64,000 bases of DNA from Luteipulveratus mongoliensis (GTDB lineage: Bacteria; Actinomycetota; Actinomycetes; Actinomycetales; Dermatophilaceae), in the NCBI RefSeq assembly GCF_001190945.1, contig NZ_CP011112.1, positions 4,898,001 to 4,962,000 on the forward strand, in the 5' to 3' direction. The notes under the pieces are model-generated. The model was not told where the DNA came from and ran no database searches. It was given only the letters and a program-made list of their open reading frames with translations. Below, piece by piece: positions 33,139 to 41,583 of the stretch. Position 1 is the first letter of the stretch. The number at the start of each line of letters is the position of its first letter. Made by a program: the position numbers and the translations under genes.

Positions 33139-34080
33139 GTGCCACCACTTCCGACCGGCCGCGGGCGACGTACCGCGTGCCATGCGATCGCACTCGAGCT
33201 GGCTGCTGATCAGTGCGGCGTCATCACGCGCGCCCAGCTCGGCGCGGCCGGTATCACTCGGCACGATGTCCGCAACGCGGTGGCAGCCGGTCGTTGGCAC
33301 CTCCTTGGGCGCGAGACCGTTCTGGTCGACGGTTCCGTCCCCATCAGTGGCGACGCACAGCTGTGGTGGGCCGTCCTCGAGAGCGGGTCATCCGCGGCTC
33401 TGGACGGGGTCACGGCGCTGATCGCGGCCGGTATGACCGGGTTCACGCCTGTGGGCCTGCACATCAGCGTGCCCCGAGGCGCACCTCGCCGACCTCTGGA
33501 CGGGACCATCACCCATCAACCGCGCGACATCGGACCGATAATTGGAGGCGGTATCCCGCGCGTTCAACCGGAGACGGCCTCCATCCGGGCCGCCCAGTGG
33601 GCGGTCAGTGATCGCCAGGCAGCGCTCATCTTGTGCATGGCGGTGCAGCAGCGACTGGTCGCGACCAAGCGTCTGCTCAAACGGTGGGAGAACGTGCAGC
33701 GCGCTGTGCGCCGGGCTCTCATCGACCAGGTCATCCGGGACCTCGTCGACGGCGCGCACTCCCTTGGCGAGCTGGATTTTGCTGCGGCGTGCCGCGCGCG
33801 CGGTCTGCCCGAGCCGACTCGTCAAGCTGTGCGGACAGGCCCGGACGGACGGGTCTACCTCGACGTCGCGTGGGAGGACATCGGGCTTGTCGTTGAGATC
33901 GACGGCAGCCATCACGCGCTAGTCGAGCACAGTCTGGGTGATGCCTTCCGGCAGAACGAAGTGGTCCTCAACGGCGAAACTGTGCTGCGAATACCGTTGG
34001 TAGCTATGCGCGTTCGAATGGAGGAGTTCATGGACCAGGTCGAGCGCGCCCACCAGAACCTGACCCGAGGTGCTGCTTAG
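33139..34080 (+). CDS. DUF559-type endonuclease-like protein with AbiEi-like N-terminus
   Basis: The 313-residue protein begins with an HTH-like region (AADQCGVITRAQLGAAGITR) of the type-IV toxin-antitoxin AbiEi kind. The C-terminal third has VYLDVAWEDIGLVVEIDGSH and HALVEHSLGDAFRQNEVVLNG, matching the PD-(D/E)xK-like core of DUF559/Vsr-related proteins, followed by VLRIPLVAMRVRMEEFMDQV. Such genes are common single genes in actinobacteria and their role is unknown. The first available start is GTG 33139; a later start cannot be excluded. No AbiEii toxin partner is next to it. Confidence 0.72.
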   Translation: MPPLPTGRGRRTACHAIALELAADQCGVITRAQLGAAGITRHDVRNAVAAGRWHLLGRETVLVDGSVPISGDAQLWWAVLESGSSAALDGVTALIAAGMTGFTPVGLHISVPRGAPRRPLDGTITHQPRDIGPIIGGGIPRVQPETASIRAAQWAVSDRQAALILCMAVQQRLVATKRLLKRWENVQRAVRRALIDQVIRDLVDGAHSLGELDFAAACRARGLPEPTRQAVRTGPDGRVYLDVAWEDIGLVVEIDGSHHALVEHSLGDAFRQNEVVLNGETVLRIPLVAMRVRMEEFMDQVERAHQNLTRGAA

Positions 34081-34086
34081 TGTCCT

Positions 34087-34116
34087 GGGCGGCGCGCGGT
34101 GGAGCGCGCGCTGCCC
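34087..34116 (+). terminator. Imperfect hairpin after the DUF559-type gene
   Basis: GGGCGGCGCGC pairs imperfectly with GCGCGCGCTGCCC around GGTGGA. The left arm shares GTCCTGGGCGGCGCGCG with the crp terminator 2.3 kb upstream. Confidence 0.55.
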
Positions 34117-34134
34117 ATGACCTAGCTGCAAGCC

Positions 34135-34929
34135 CTAGGACGCGTGCAAATACTCCAGCTGCGCCTGGACTGTGAGCTTGGCCGCCGGCCATACGGCCCG
34201 GTCGACATCGGCGTACACCTGCTCGACGACCGCCTGCGCCACGTCATCAGCGTCGGCCGCTCCGTCGGCGAGCGCCGCGCGTACCTGCTCCAGCCGCGCG
34301 AGCCGGTGCTCGCGGTAATACGTCAGCACCGCCTCCGCATCCGGCAGCACCGGCCCGTGACCCGGAGCGATGGCGTCGACCTCGTCGCCGGCGAGGGCGA
34401 TCATGCGGTCCAACGAGGTGAGGTACGACGACACGTCGCCGTCGGGGTACGCCACCACCGAGGTCCCTCGCCCCAGGACCATGTCGCCCGTCAGCAGAAC
34501 CCGGTCAGACGGCAGCACGAACGAGACCGAGTCGCGCGTGTGTCCGGGCGTCAGGATCGCCCGAATATCGAGATCCCCCACCACGATTCGCTCGTCATCC
34601 GCAAACGGTTCACCGATGCCGGCGCCGCGCACCGGCGCGCCCGTGAGCTCCGCCCACCGGTCGGCCGACTCGGCGTGATCGAAGTGGTTGTGCGTCAGCA
34701 GAGTCAGGCCGACGCGCGCGTCCCGCTCCGCGACAAGCGCCAGCACGGCCGCGAGGTGCTCCTCGTCCAACGGCCCGGGGTCGACCACGACGACCTCGTC
34801 GTGTCCCGGCTCGGACAGCACCCACGTGTTGGTCCCGTCGAGCGTCATCGGCCCCGGATTGGGACAGAGCACGCACTCGGCGCGTTCACTGACCCTGCCG
34901 CCCAACCACGCCTGCTTCTCATCAGCCAC
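34135..34929 (-). CDS. Metallo-beta-lactamase-fold hydrolase (Rv3677c-like)
   Basis: This 264-residue protein has the metal-binding LLTHNHFDHAES (HxHxDH), ILTPGHTRDSVSF with a third His, LTGDMVLGRG and IAPGHGPVLPDAEAVLTYYR. It belongs to the LACTB2-like branch; a role in RNA or thioester hydrolysis is plausible. It keeps the position it has beside crp in mycobacteria. Start ATG 34929 is fixed by the start of the conserved domain. Confidence 0.9.
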   Translation of the reverse strand: MADEKQAWLGGRVSERAECVLCPNPGPMTLDGTNTWVLSEPGHDEVVVVDPGPLDEEHLAAVLALVAERDARVGLTLLTHNHFDHAESADRWAELTGAPVRGAGIGEPFADDERIVVGDLDIRAILTPGHTRDSVSFVLPSDRVLLTGDMVLGRGTSVVAYPDGDVSSYLTSLDRMIALAGDEVDAIAPGHGPVLPDAEAVLTYYREHRLARLEQVRAALADGAADADDVAQAVVEQVYADVDRAVWPAAKLTVQAQLEYLHAS

Positions 34930-35046
34930 ACCTGAACGCTAGCAACGTCCTTGGCTTGTCATTCCTTGACCAACGGCCGGTACCTCGCTGACAGCGCTGT
35001 CCCTACCGTGGCAAACACTGTCCCCCCGCACCAAGGGAGTACCGCG

Positions 35047-35865
35047 ATGAAGACCCGACCCATCGTCGTAGCCATCAGTGCCGCCGCCACCATCGGCCTG
35101 GCCGCCTCCACCGCCGCGCAGGCCGCGCCACAGCCCGGCCCCAACGACAGGGCTCGCGCACACGGGATCACCAAAGCCGGTGACGCCTGGATGGGCTGGG
35201 CGACGGACGACACGGCCGCCAAGAGCACACCGCCCCAGAGCATCGCCGCCACCGTCGGCGGTATCGACGTCAGCAAGTGGCAGGGCAACGTCGACTGGGC
35301 GTCCTGGTGGGGACAGGGCATGCGGTTCGCCTACGTCAAGGCCACCGAGGGTGACTACTACGTCAACCCCTACTTCAGCCAGCAGTACAACGGCTCCTAC
35401 AACGTGGGCATGGTGCGAGGCGCGTACCACTTCGCGACGCCCAACGACAGCGGCGGCGCAGCGCAGGCCGACTACTTCCTGGCGCACGGCGGGGGCTGGT
35501 CCAGGGACGGCAAGACGCTGCCGGGCGTGCTCGACATCGAGTACAACCCGTACGGCGCGACCTGCTACGGGCTGTCGCAGAGCGCCATGGTCAGCTGGAT
35601 CAAGGCGTTCACCGATCGCTACAAGGCCCGCACGAGCCGGGACGTCGTGATCTACACGACCACGGACTGGTGGACAAGCTGCACCGGCAACAGCGCGGCA
35701 TTCAACACCACCAACCCACTCTGGGTGGCGCGCTACAACACCTCACCAGGCACGTTGCCCGGCGGATGGGGCTTCTACACGTTCTGGCAGTACACCGACT
35801 CGCCGCTGGACAAGGACTACTTCAACGGTGACCTGTCCCGCCTGACCGCGCTCGCCAACGGCTGA
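35047..35865 (+). CDS. Secreted GH25 lysozyme
   Basis: The 272-residue protein has a signal peptide (about 1-27, ending AAQAAP) and a GH25 domain from residue 72: GIDVSKWQGNVDWASWW (Asp74), FAYVKATEGDYYVNPYFSQQ (Glu101), RGAYHFATPNDSGGAAQADY and LPGVLDIEYNPYGATCYGLS with the DxE pair (Asp163, Glu165). It cuts beta-1,4 bonds in peptidoglycan and probably acts on competitors or on its own wall. No binding domain is fused. Start ATG 35047 follows AAGGGAG. Confidence 0.93.
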   Translation: MKTRPIVVAISAAATIGLAASTAAQAAPQPGPNDRARAHGITKAGDAWMGWATDDTAAKSTPPQSIAATVGGIDVSKWQGNVDWASWWGQGMRFAYVKATEGDYYVNPYFSQQYNGSYNVGMVRGAYHFATPNDSGGAAQADYFLAHGGGWSRDGKTLPGVLDIEYNPYGATCYGLSQSAMVSWIKAFTDRYKARTSRDVVIYTTTDWWTSCTGNSAAFNTTNPLWVARYNTSPGTLPGGWGFYTFWQYTDSPLDKDYFNGDLSRLTALANG

Positions 35866-35871
35866 CGGCGT

Positions 35872-36732
35872 CTAGCCCTGCGCGTCGGCCAGGTGGGCGC
35901 GCAGGACGACTTCGCCTGCCTCATTGCGGACGGCCTCGGGCATGACGCGTACGACGGCCGCTCGCGTCGCGACGTACGCCGCCGCTGACGTCGCGTCAGC
36001 CACGTGCTCGACATTGACAATGGTTGGCGGGAACATCCGCGCCTTGCCTGAATCGACTTGCGCCAGAAGGACTTTCGGCGTCACCCACACCGCGATGTCC
36101 GCCTCGGTTGTCGCATCGTCGGCGACCTGGCCATCGGGCATGAGCGCGGCGAAGAAGTAGGTGTCGTAGCGCTTCGGCTCGAACTCGGGCGTGAGCCAGT
36201 GGTCTCGCAGCGTCAGCAGGTCCGAACGCAGCACCAGGCTCCGCCGGACCAGCAGCTCGGCGAAGGACTGCTCCTTGGACAGCAGCGCGGCACGCTCGGC
36301 CTGCCACTGCTCTCCGGACACATCTCCGACGACGGTCGATGCGTCAGGGCCGGCGAGCAGGACGCCGCACTCCTCGAAAACCTCTCGTACTGCTGCGATC
36401 ACGAGCTCTTGGGCCACAACCTCATCGGTGCCGAGCCGCTCGGCCCACGCGGACGGCGACGGACCGGCCCAGGGCAGATCAGGTGTGGCGTCCCGAGCAT
36501 CGACCCCGCCGCCGGGGAAGACCCACATGGACGGCGCGAACTCCATCGTCGGTACCCGCCGAAGCATGAATACCTCGACAGGACAGTCGGATCCGTCGCG
36601 CACGAGCATGACGGTGGAGGCGAGGCGCGGCTCAGGTGGGGCGGTCGTACGACCCTCGAGCCCGGCCAGGGCCGACTCGCTGAGTCGGCCCCCGATCGCG
36701 AAGTCGCGCGGTGCGGTCGGGGGCTGACTCAT
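35872..36732 (-). CDS. Nudix hydrolase family protein
   Basis: This 286-residue protein has an N-terminal leader, then STVMLVRDGSDCPVEVFMLR and WVFPGGGVDARDA. The later AAVREVFEECGVLLAG contains the REVFEECG ligands of the Nudix box, separated from the glycines by an insertion of about 30 residues (DLPWAGPSPSAWAERLG), as in the NUDT19-like branch. The substrate may be CoA or another nucleoside diphosphate. ATG 36732 lies 7 bases after the RidA stop, so the two are one operon. Confidence 0.85.
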   Translation of the reverse strand: MSQPPTAPRDFAIGGRLSESALAGLEGRTTAPPEPRLASTVMLVRDGSDCPVEVFMLRRVPTMEFAPSMWVFPGGGVDARDATPDLPWAGPSPSAWAERLGTDEVVAQELVIAAVREVFEECGVLLAGPDASTVVGDVSGEQWQAERAALLSKEQSFAELLVRRSLVLRSDLLTLRDHWLTPEFEPKRYDTYFFAALMPDGQVADDATTEADIAVWVTPKVLLAQVDSGKARMFPPTIVNVEHVADATSAAAYVATRAAVVRVMPEAVRNEAGEVVLRAHLADAQG

Positions 36733-36739
36733 CGTTGGA

Positions 36740-37204
36740 TCAGTCCTCGACCGCGACGACGATCTCGACCTCGACCGGGACGTTCTTGGGCAGTACGGCG
36801 ACGCCGACGGCCGAGCGCGCGTGAGCGCCCTTGTCTCCGAACGCTTTTCCGAGCAGGTCACTCGCTCCGTTGATCACTCCGGGCTGCCCGTCGAACGACG
36901 GGTCGGAGGCCACGAAGCCCAGCACCTTGACGACCTGGGTCACCTTGTCGAGGTCACCGACAACCGACTTCACGGCCGCGATCGCGTTGAGCACGCAGGT
37001 CTGCGCGCAGGCAGCGGCCTCCTCGGCCGACACCTCGGCGCCGACCTTGCCCACGGCCTGCAGCTCGCCGGCCACGGTCGGGATCTGGCCGGAGGTGTAG
37101 ATGAGATTGCCGTTGCGCAGCGCGGGGACGTAAGACCCAGCGGGTGCGGCAACTTCGGGCACGGAAAGACCCAGGGCGGCGAGGTTGTCCTCGACGACAG
37201 ACAC
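36740..37204 (-). CDS. RidA-family (YjgF/UK114) protein
   Basis: This 154-residue protein has NLIYTSGQIPTVAGELQAVG, AAACAQTCVLNAIAAVKSVV, and KGAHARSAVGVAVLPKNVPV with the conserved Arg of RidA proteins. RidA deaminates reactive enamine/imine intermediates. It occupies the Rv3678c position. It is 3 bases downstream of the DUF4177-like gene stop and 7 bases upstream of the nudix gene, giving a compact operon. Confidence 0.92.
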   Translation of the reverse strand: MSVVEDNLAALGLSVPEVAAPAGSYVPALRNGNLIYTSGQIPTVAGELQAVGKVGAEVSAEEAAACAQTCVLNAIAAVKSVVGDLDKVTQVVKVLGFVASDPSFDGQPGVINGASDLLGKAFGDKGAHARSAVGVAVLPKNVPVEVEIVVAVED

Positions 37205-37207
37205 GAT

Positions 37208-37369
37208 TCAGCTCTCCTTCGGACGCTTCAGATAGGCCACCAGGCCGTTGCCGTCAGGGCCGGCGACGACCTGGACCAGCTCCCAGCCATCCTCGCCCCA
37301 CTGGTCGAGGATCTGCTTGGTCGCGTGGATCATGAGCGGGACGGTGGCGTACTCCCACGGCGTAGTCAT
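37208..37369 (-). CDS. Small DUF4177-like protein
   Basis: The 53-residue product reads MTTPWEYATVPLMIHATKQI, then LDQWGEDGWELVQVV and a basic tail. The WEY...LN-x-GWELV pattern is that of DUF4177. It lies 3 bases upstream of ridA and is probably co-transcribed. ATG 37369 is chosen because the conserved part starts there; longer frames are GC-driven. Confidence 0.8.
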   Translation of the reverse strand: MTTPWEYATVPLMIHATKQILDQWGEDGWELVQVVAGPDGNGLVAYLKRPKES

Positions 37370-37401
37370 ACGCCAGAGACTACGGCCCGCCCCGGAACCA
37401 C

Positions 37402-38688
37402 TCAGCGGGTCGGATCGAACGGCTCGAGCTCGGCGGGTACGACGCCGCTCACCATCTGCTCCGCGAGCAGCTGACCGGTCAGTGGGCCGAGCGTGATGCC
37501 CCACATGCCGTGCCCGCCGTTGACGTAGACCCGCGGCACGTTGGTCGCGCCGACCAGCGGCAGACCGTCGACCGTGACCGGGCGGGACCCGACCCAGACG
37601 TCTTCGCGGTCGTCCCAGTCGACACCGGACAGCAACGGCCGCCCCGACCGGACGATGGCGTCGACCCGGCTCGGGTTGAGCGGCGCCTCGGTGTCGGCGA
37701 ACTCCATCGTGCCGCCGACCCGCAAACGGTTGCCGTACGGCGTACACGCCACCCGCTCGTACGGGAAGTAGACCGGGCAGGGCACCGGCCCCGCGTCTCG
37801 GTCGCTGACCGCGACCGAGAAGGAGTAGCCGCGACCGGCTCGAAGCTGGGTCCGTACGCCGCAGCGCGCCGCGAGCGTCGGCAGCCAGGCTCCCGTGGCC
37901 AGGACCACGGCATCGCCGTGCACCGGCTCGCCCGACACCATCTCGACAGTCACACCGCGCGGACCGTGGCGCAGCGCGTGCACGTTGGAGCCGACGATGA
38001 CCGTGCCGCCGCGCTCGCGGACCGAGTCGGCGAGCGCCTCGACGTAGGCACCGGGATCGATGTAGCGCTGGCCGTTGATGCGGATGGCGCGCTCGACCTG
38101 GTCAGACACGATCGGCAGCTCGGCCCGCAGGGTCGCGTTGTCGATGTCCTCGGTGTCGAGCTCGAGCCCGGCCTCGTGGATCAGCTTGATCTCGTGCTCC
38201 AGCCCGGCGGCGTCCTCACCCTTGAGGAAGGCCGCCATGATCGGCGCATCGTGCGAGATCGCTTTGACACCACCGGATTCCAGCGCATCGAAGGCGCCGA
38301 TGGCACGGCGGTTGACCGGGACGTACGAATGCATCGTCCGCATCCACTGACCCGGCGTACAGCGGCGCGCGAACCCGAGCATGAACCGGGCGAGGTGGCG
38401 ATCGGGCCGCAGCGGAACGTACAGCGGTGAATGAGGATCGAGGACGGCCTTCGCGCCGTACTTGATGATCGACGGGTCCGACAGCGGCACCGCCAGACCG
38501 GGCGAGATCCAGCCCGCGTTGCCCCAGGAGCTGCCAGCAGCGACGCCGCTGCGCTCGACGACCGTCACATCGACGTCGTGCTCCTGCAGGAACCAGGCGG
38601 TCGACAGGCCGACCATGCCGGCTCCGACGACGACGACATGCGCACGACCCGAACCCCGAACCGGGCTCAGACGCTCGACCTGCTTCAT
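37402..38688 (-). CDS. FAD-dependent D-amino-acid dehydrogenase-like oxidoreductase
   Basis: This 428-residue flavoprotein has the Rossmann motif HVVVVGAGMVGLSTAWFLQE, VVERSGVAAGSSWGNAGWIS and a C-terminal VYVNGGHGMWGITLGPLTGQ, all close to DadA. It oxidises D-amino acids (or glycine-type amines) and passes electrons to the membrane. ATG 38688 follows GGAGG with 8-base spacing; an ATG 42 bases upstream lacks one. Confidence 0.88.
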   Translation of the reverse strand: MKQVERLSPVRGSGRAHVVVVGAGMVGLSTAWFLQEHDVDVTVVERSGVAAGSSWGNAGWISPGLAVPLSDPSIIKYGAKAVLDPHSPLYVPLRPDRHLARFMLGFARRCTPGQWMRTMHSYVPVNRRAIGAFDALESGGVKAISHDAPIMAAFLKGEDAAGLEHEIKLIHEAGLELDTEDIDNATLRAELPIVSDQVERAIRINGQRYIDPGAYVEALADSVRERGGTVIVGSNVHALRHGPRGVTVEMVSGEPVHGDAVVLATGAWLPTLAARCGVRTQLRAGRGYSFSVAVSDRDAGPVPCPVYFPYERVACTPYGNRLRVGGTMEFADTEAPLNPSRVDAIVRSGRPLLSGVDWDDREDVWVGSRPVTVDGLPLVGATNVPRVYVNGGHGMWGITLGPLTGQLLAEQMVSGVVPAELEPFDPTR

Positions 38689-38816
38689 TCCGCTTGCCTC
38701 CTGACCGTGGCGATCTCCACCGATTGTCAAGGTGTCACGCTCCTCGGTTACGCGCGAGTAGCGTCAGGTCCGGTGTGAGACGCGCATCACGCGACCGCGG
38801 TGTCTAGGCTCGGTCC

Positions 38817-39827
38817 GTGACCGCTCCCCGACCCGACGCGCCTCCATGGCAGGGTGCCCGGCTGCACATCGTGACCGGCAAGGGCGGCACCGGCAAGACC
38901 ACCGTCGCGGCGGCCCTGGCGATGGCCCTGGCCTCCGAAGGTCAGCGCGTGCTGCTCGCCGAGGTCGAGGGCCGGCAGGGCATCAGTCAGACCTTCGACG
39001 TGCCGCAGCTCGACATCAAGGAGACCCGCGTCGCCCGGGGACTGCGCGGCGGTGAGGTCGTCGGTCTGTCGATCGATGCCAAGGCCGCGCTGCTGGAGTA
39101 CCTCCAGATGTTCTACAAGCTCGGCCGCGCGGGCGGCGTGCTCGAGAAGTTCGGCGTCATCGACTTCGCCACCACCATCGCGCCGGGCGTGCGCGACGTC
39201 CTGCTGATCGGCAAGGTCTACGAGGCCGTACGCCGTCGCGAGGGTGGGCGCCGCAAGGACGGGGCCTTGCTGTACGACGCCGTCGTGCTCGATGCCCCGC
39301 CCACCGGCCGTGTGGGCAGGTTCTTGAACGTCAACCACGAGGTGGCCGGTCTGGCGAAGGTAGGCCCGATCCGGCAGCAGGCCGACTCCATCACCGCGAT
39401 GCTGCGGTCGTCCCAGACCGTCGTCCACCTCGTCACGCTGCTGGAGGAGATGCCGGTGCAGGAGACGATCGACGCGGCCGCCGAGCTGGACCGGATCGGC
39501 CTTCAGGTCGGCGGAGTCGTCATCAACCAGGAGCGTGAGCCGGCCCTGTCGCCCGCCGCGATCAAGGCCCTGCGCTCCGATCTCGATGCAACACCGCTCG
39601 AGAAGGACCTCGCCGAGGCTGGGCTGCGCGTCGGTCCAGTCCTGGTCGATGGCTTGATCCAGACCGGGCTCGACCTCGCGGACCGCCTCGACCTGGAGGT
39701 GCAAGAACGCGACGAGCTCACCGGGCTCAACCGGCCGACGTACCACCTGCCGTTGCTGCATGAGGGCCTGGACGCCGGCGGCCTGCGCGAGCTGGCCGGC
39801 TCACTGATCCAGCAGGGGATGGTCTGA
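38817..39827 (+). CDS. ArsA/Get3-like ATPase, first of pair (Rv3679/BagA-like)
   Basis: The 336-residue ATPase has the deviant P-loop GKGGTGKTTVAAALAMALAS (21 onward), DAVVLDAPPTGRVGRFLNVN and the switch regions of the SIMIBI class. The two-subunit BagAB complex is related to arsenite/tail-anchored-protein ATPases. The stop overlaps the second ATPase by one base (ATGATG-like), so the pair is coupled. Start is GTG 38817. It keeps mycobacterial order with whiB4 and ponA2 downstream. Confidence 0.92.
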   Translation: MTAPRPDAPPWQGARLHIVTGKGGTGKTTVAAALAMALASEGQRVLLAEVEGRQGISQTFDVPQLDIKETRVARGLRGGEVVGLSIDAKAALLEYLQMFYKLGRAGGVLEKFGVIDFATTIAPGVRDVLLIGKVYEAVRRREGGRRKDGALLYDAVVLDAPPTGRVGRFLNVNHEVAGLAKVGPIRQQADSITAMLRSSQTVVHLVTLLEEMPVQETIDAAAELDRIGLQVGGVVINQEREPALSPAAIKALRSDLDATPLEKDLAEAGLRVGPVLVDGLIQTGLDLADRLDLEVQERDELTGLNRPTYHLPLLHEGLDAGGLRELAGSLIQQGMV

Positions 39828-40993
39828 TGACCGCCGATACCGGTGCGCTGAGTGTCGATGACCTGATCGCCAACCGGGCCACGCGCACCATCGTGTGCTG
39901 CGGGTCTGGCGGCGTCGGCAAGACCACGACGGCTGCTGCGGTCGCGGTCCGCGCGGCCGAGGCGGGTCGTGCGGTGGCCGTGCTGACGATCGACCCGGCC
40001 AAGCGGCTCGCCCAGGCGCTCGGGCTCGAGGCGATGGGCAACGAGCCCGAACCTGTGCCCACCGTCGACACCTCCGCCGGCGGCTCGCTCGACGCGATGA
40101 TGCTCGACATGAAGCGGACCTTCGATGAGGTCGTGCTCAACCACGCGGCTCCGGACAAGGCCGAGCAGATCCTGGCGAACCCGTTCTACCAAGCGGTGTC
40201 GAGCTCGTTCGCGGGCACGCAGGAGTACATGGCGATGGAGCGGCTGGGCCAGCTGATGAGCGAGGAGGTCGACGGTCGACCGCGCTGGGACCTGATCGTC
40301 GTCGACACCCCACCGTCACGGTCCGCGCTGGACTTCCTCGACGCACCGAAACGGCTCGGTTCGTTCTTGGACGGTCGTTTCATCCGGCTGCTGATGGCGC
40401 CGGCCAAGGTCGGCGGCCGCGCCTACCTCAAGGTCGTGTCCGTTGGGATGGGCGCCGTGAGCGGCGCGATCACCAAGATCCTGGGCGCACAGATGCTGTC
40501 GGACGTGCAGACGTTCGTGGCCGCGCTCGACACGATGTTCGGCGGATTCCGCGAGCGCGCGGAGGACACCTTCGCGCTGCTGCAGGACCCCGGCACGTCA
40601 TTCCTCGTGGTCGCAACTCCTGAACGCGACGCACTGCGTGAGGCGTCGTACTTCGTCGACCGGCTCGCCGAGGAGGGCATGCCCCTGGCTGGACTCGTGG
40701 TCAACCGGGTGCAGATGACGTATGTCGGCTCCCTGTCCGCCGCGCGCGCCGTCGCCGCCGCCGAGGGCCTGGAGGGCGCACCGAACCGCGCGGGATGGTC
40801 AGCGGAAGACTCGGCCGCGCTGCTTCGCGTCCACGCGGATCTGGCTGAGCAGTCCGTGCGGCACGCGGCCGCGATCGGCCGATTCACGGCATCGCACCCG
40901 GACATCGCCCAGGTGCAGGTGCCGGCAGGCGCTCACGACGTCAACGACGTCGATGAGCTCAGGAGGATTGGTGACAGCCTCGCCGGTCTTTAA
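39827..40993 (+). CDS. ArsA/Get3-like ATPase, second of pair (Rv3680/BagB-like)
   Basis: The 388-residue partner has the P-loop GSGGVGKTTTAAAVAVRAAE (26 onward), TIDPAKRLAQALGL and WDLIVVDTPPSRSALDFLDA. It probably forms a heteromer with the preceding ATPase to handle membrane or stress-related clients. It ends 11 bases before the convergent whiB gene, with no terminator hairpin between them. Confidence 0.92.
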   Translation: MTADTGALSVDDLIANRATRTIVCCGSGGVGKTTTAAAVAVRAAEAGRAVAVLTIDPAKRLAQALGLEAMGNEPEPVPTVDTSAGGSLDAMMLDMKRTFDEVVLNHAAPDKAEQILANPFYQAVSSSFAGTQEYMAMERLGQLMSEEVDGRPRWDLIVVDTPPSRSALDFLDAPKRLGSFLDGRFIRLLMAPAKVGGRAYLKVVSVGMGAVSGAITKILGAQMLSDVQTFVAALDTMFGGFRERAEDTFALLQDPGTSFLVVATPERDALREASYFVDRLAEEGMPLAGLVVNRVQMTYVGSLSAARAVAAAEGLEGAPNRAGWSAEDSAALLRVHADLAEQSVRHAAAIGRFTASHPDIAQVQVPAGAHDVNDVDELRRIGDSLAGL

Positions 40994-41003
40994 CCGGCTC
41001 CGG

Positions 41004-41312
41004 CTACTCGGTGGTGGCCTCGTCAGCGCGTGCAGTCTTGAACAAGGAAGCCCAGGAACGGACCTCGGGGCGGCGACGGAGCAGAGCACGACGCTCACGC
41101 TCGGTCATTCCGCCCCACACGCCGTACTCAGTGCGGTTATCCAGTGCGTCGGCCAGGCATTCGGCGACGACAGGACAACGCTGGCAGACGATTTTGGCAG
41201 TCTGCTGCGCGGCGCCCTTGGCAAAGAGCTCATCAGGCGATCCAGTGCGACATACGGCCCTCGCGGCCCAGTTGTCGTCCCAGAGAGTAACTTCAGGAGC
41301 AATCGCTGTCAT
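41004..41312 (-). CDS. WhiB-family iron-sulfur regulator (WhiB4-like)
   Basis: The 102-residue protein has four cysteines at 21, 43, 46 and 52 (C-x21-C-x2-C-x5-C) and a GVWGG turn (64-68) followed by the basic region RERRALLRRRPEV. It carries a 4Fe-4S cluster and senses oxygen or NO. WhiB4 sits between the BagAB pair and ponA2 in mycobacteria, as here. Start ATG 41312 is the one just ahead of the conserved part. A palindrome upstream may be its control site. Confidence 0.92.
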   Translation of the reverse strand: MTAIAPEVTLWDDNWAARAVCRTGSPDELFAKGAAQQTAKIVCQRCPVVAECLADALDNRTEYGVWGGMTERERRALLRRRPEVRSWASLFKTARADEATTE

Positions 41313-41416
41313 GAGGGTGCGGCCTTCCAGTAATTCTTGATTTACCCGCCCCCACGGGTGTGGAAAGGCTATGGACACCACTCGTTCGGCCGCCAGACCC
41401 CGTAAGGACTATTTGC

Positions 41417-41438
41417 GACTAGTCATTTAGCACTAGTC
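41417..41438. promoter_or_regulatory. Inverted repeat in the whiB4/ponA2 divergent region
   Basis: GACTAGT-N8-ACTAGTC is a perfect 7-bp palindrome in an AT-rich patch 105 bases upstream of the whiB start and 146 bases upstream of ponA2. It may be an operator or part of a promoter. Confidence 0.5.
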
Positions 41439-41583
41439 CGACCAGTTGAACCCTAGCCCGGACCCTCCTGAGGGCCCGGGGACGGCGATCTCAGAGCCGG
41501 CTCAGGCGTACGTCAGCACCCGCAACGCCCGCTGTTTTGCTGGCATGCGAGCGGTACGACGAGCGCGGGTTACCCTGGTGCCC

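Noticed and set aside
33139-34080. Type-IV toxin-antitoxin (AbiEi/AbiEii) system
   Set aside because: Only an AbiEi-like HTH segment is seen; the C-terminus is DUF559-like and there is no nucleotidyltransferase toxin gene beside it.
38774-38791. Crp site upstream of the first ArsA-like ATPase (TGTGAGACGCGCATCACG)
   Set aside because: The half-sites are 8 bases apart instead of 6, so the geometry does not fit Crp.
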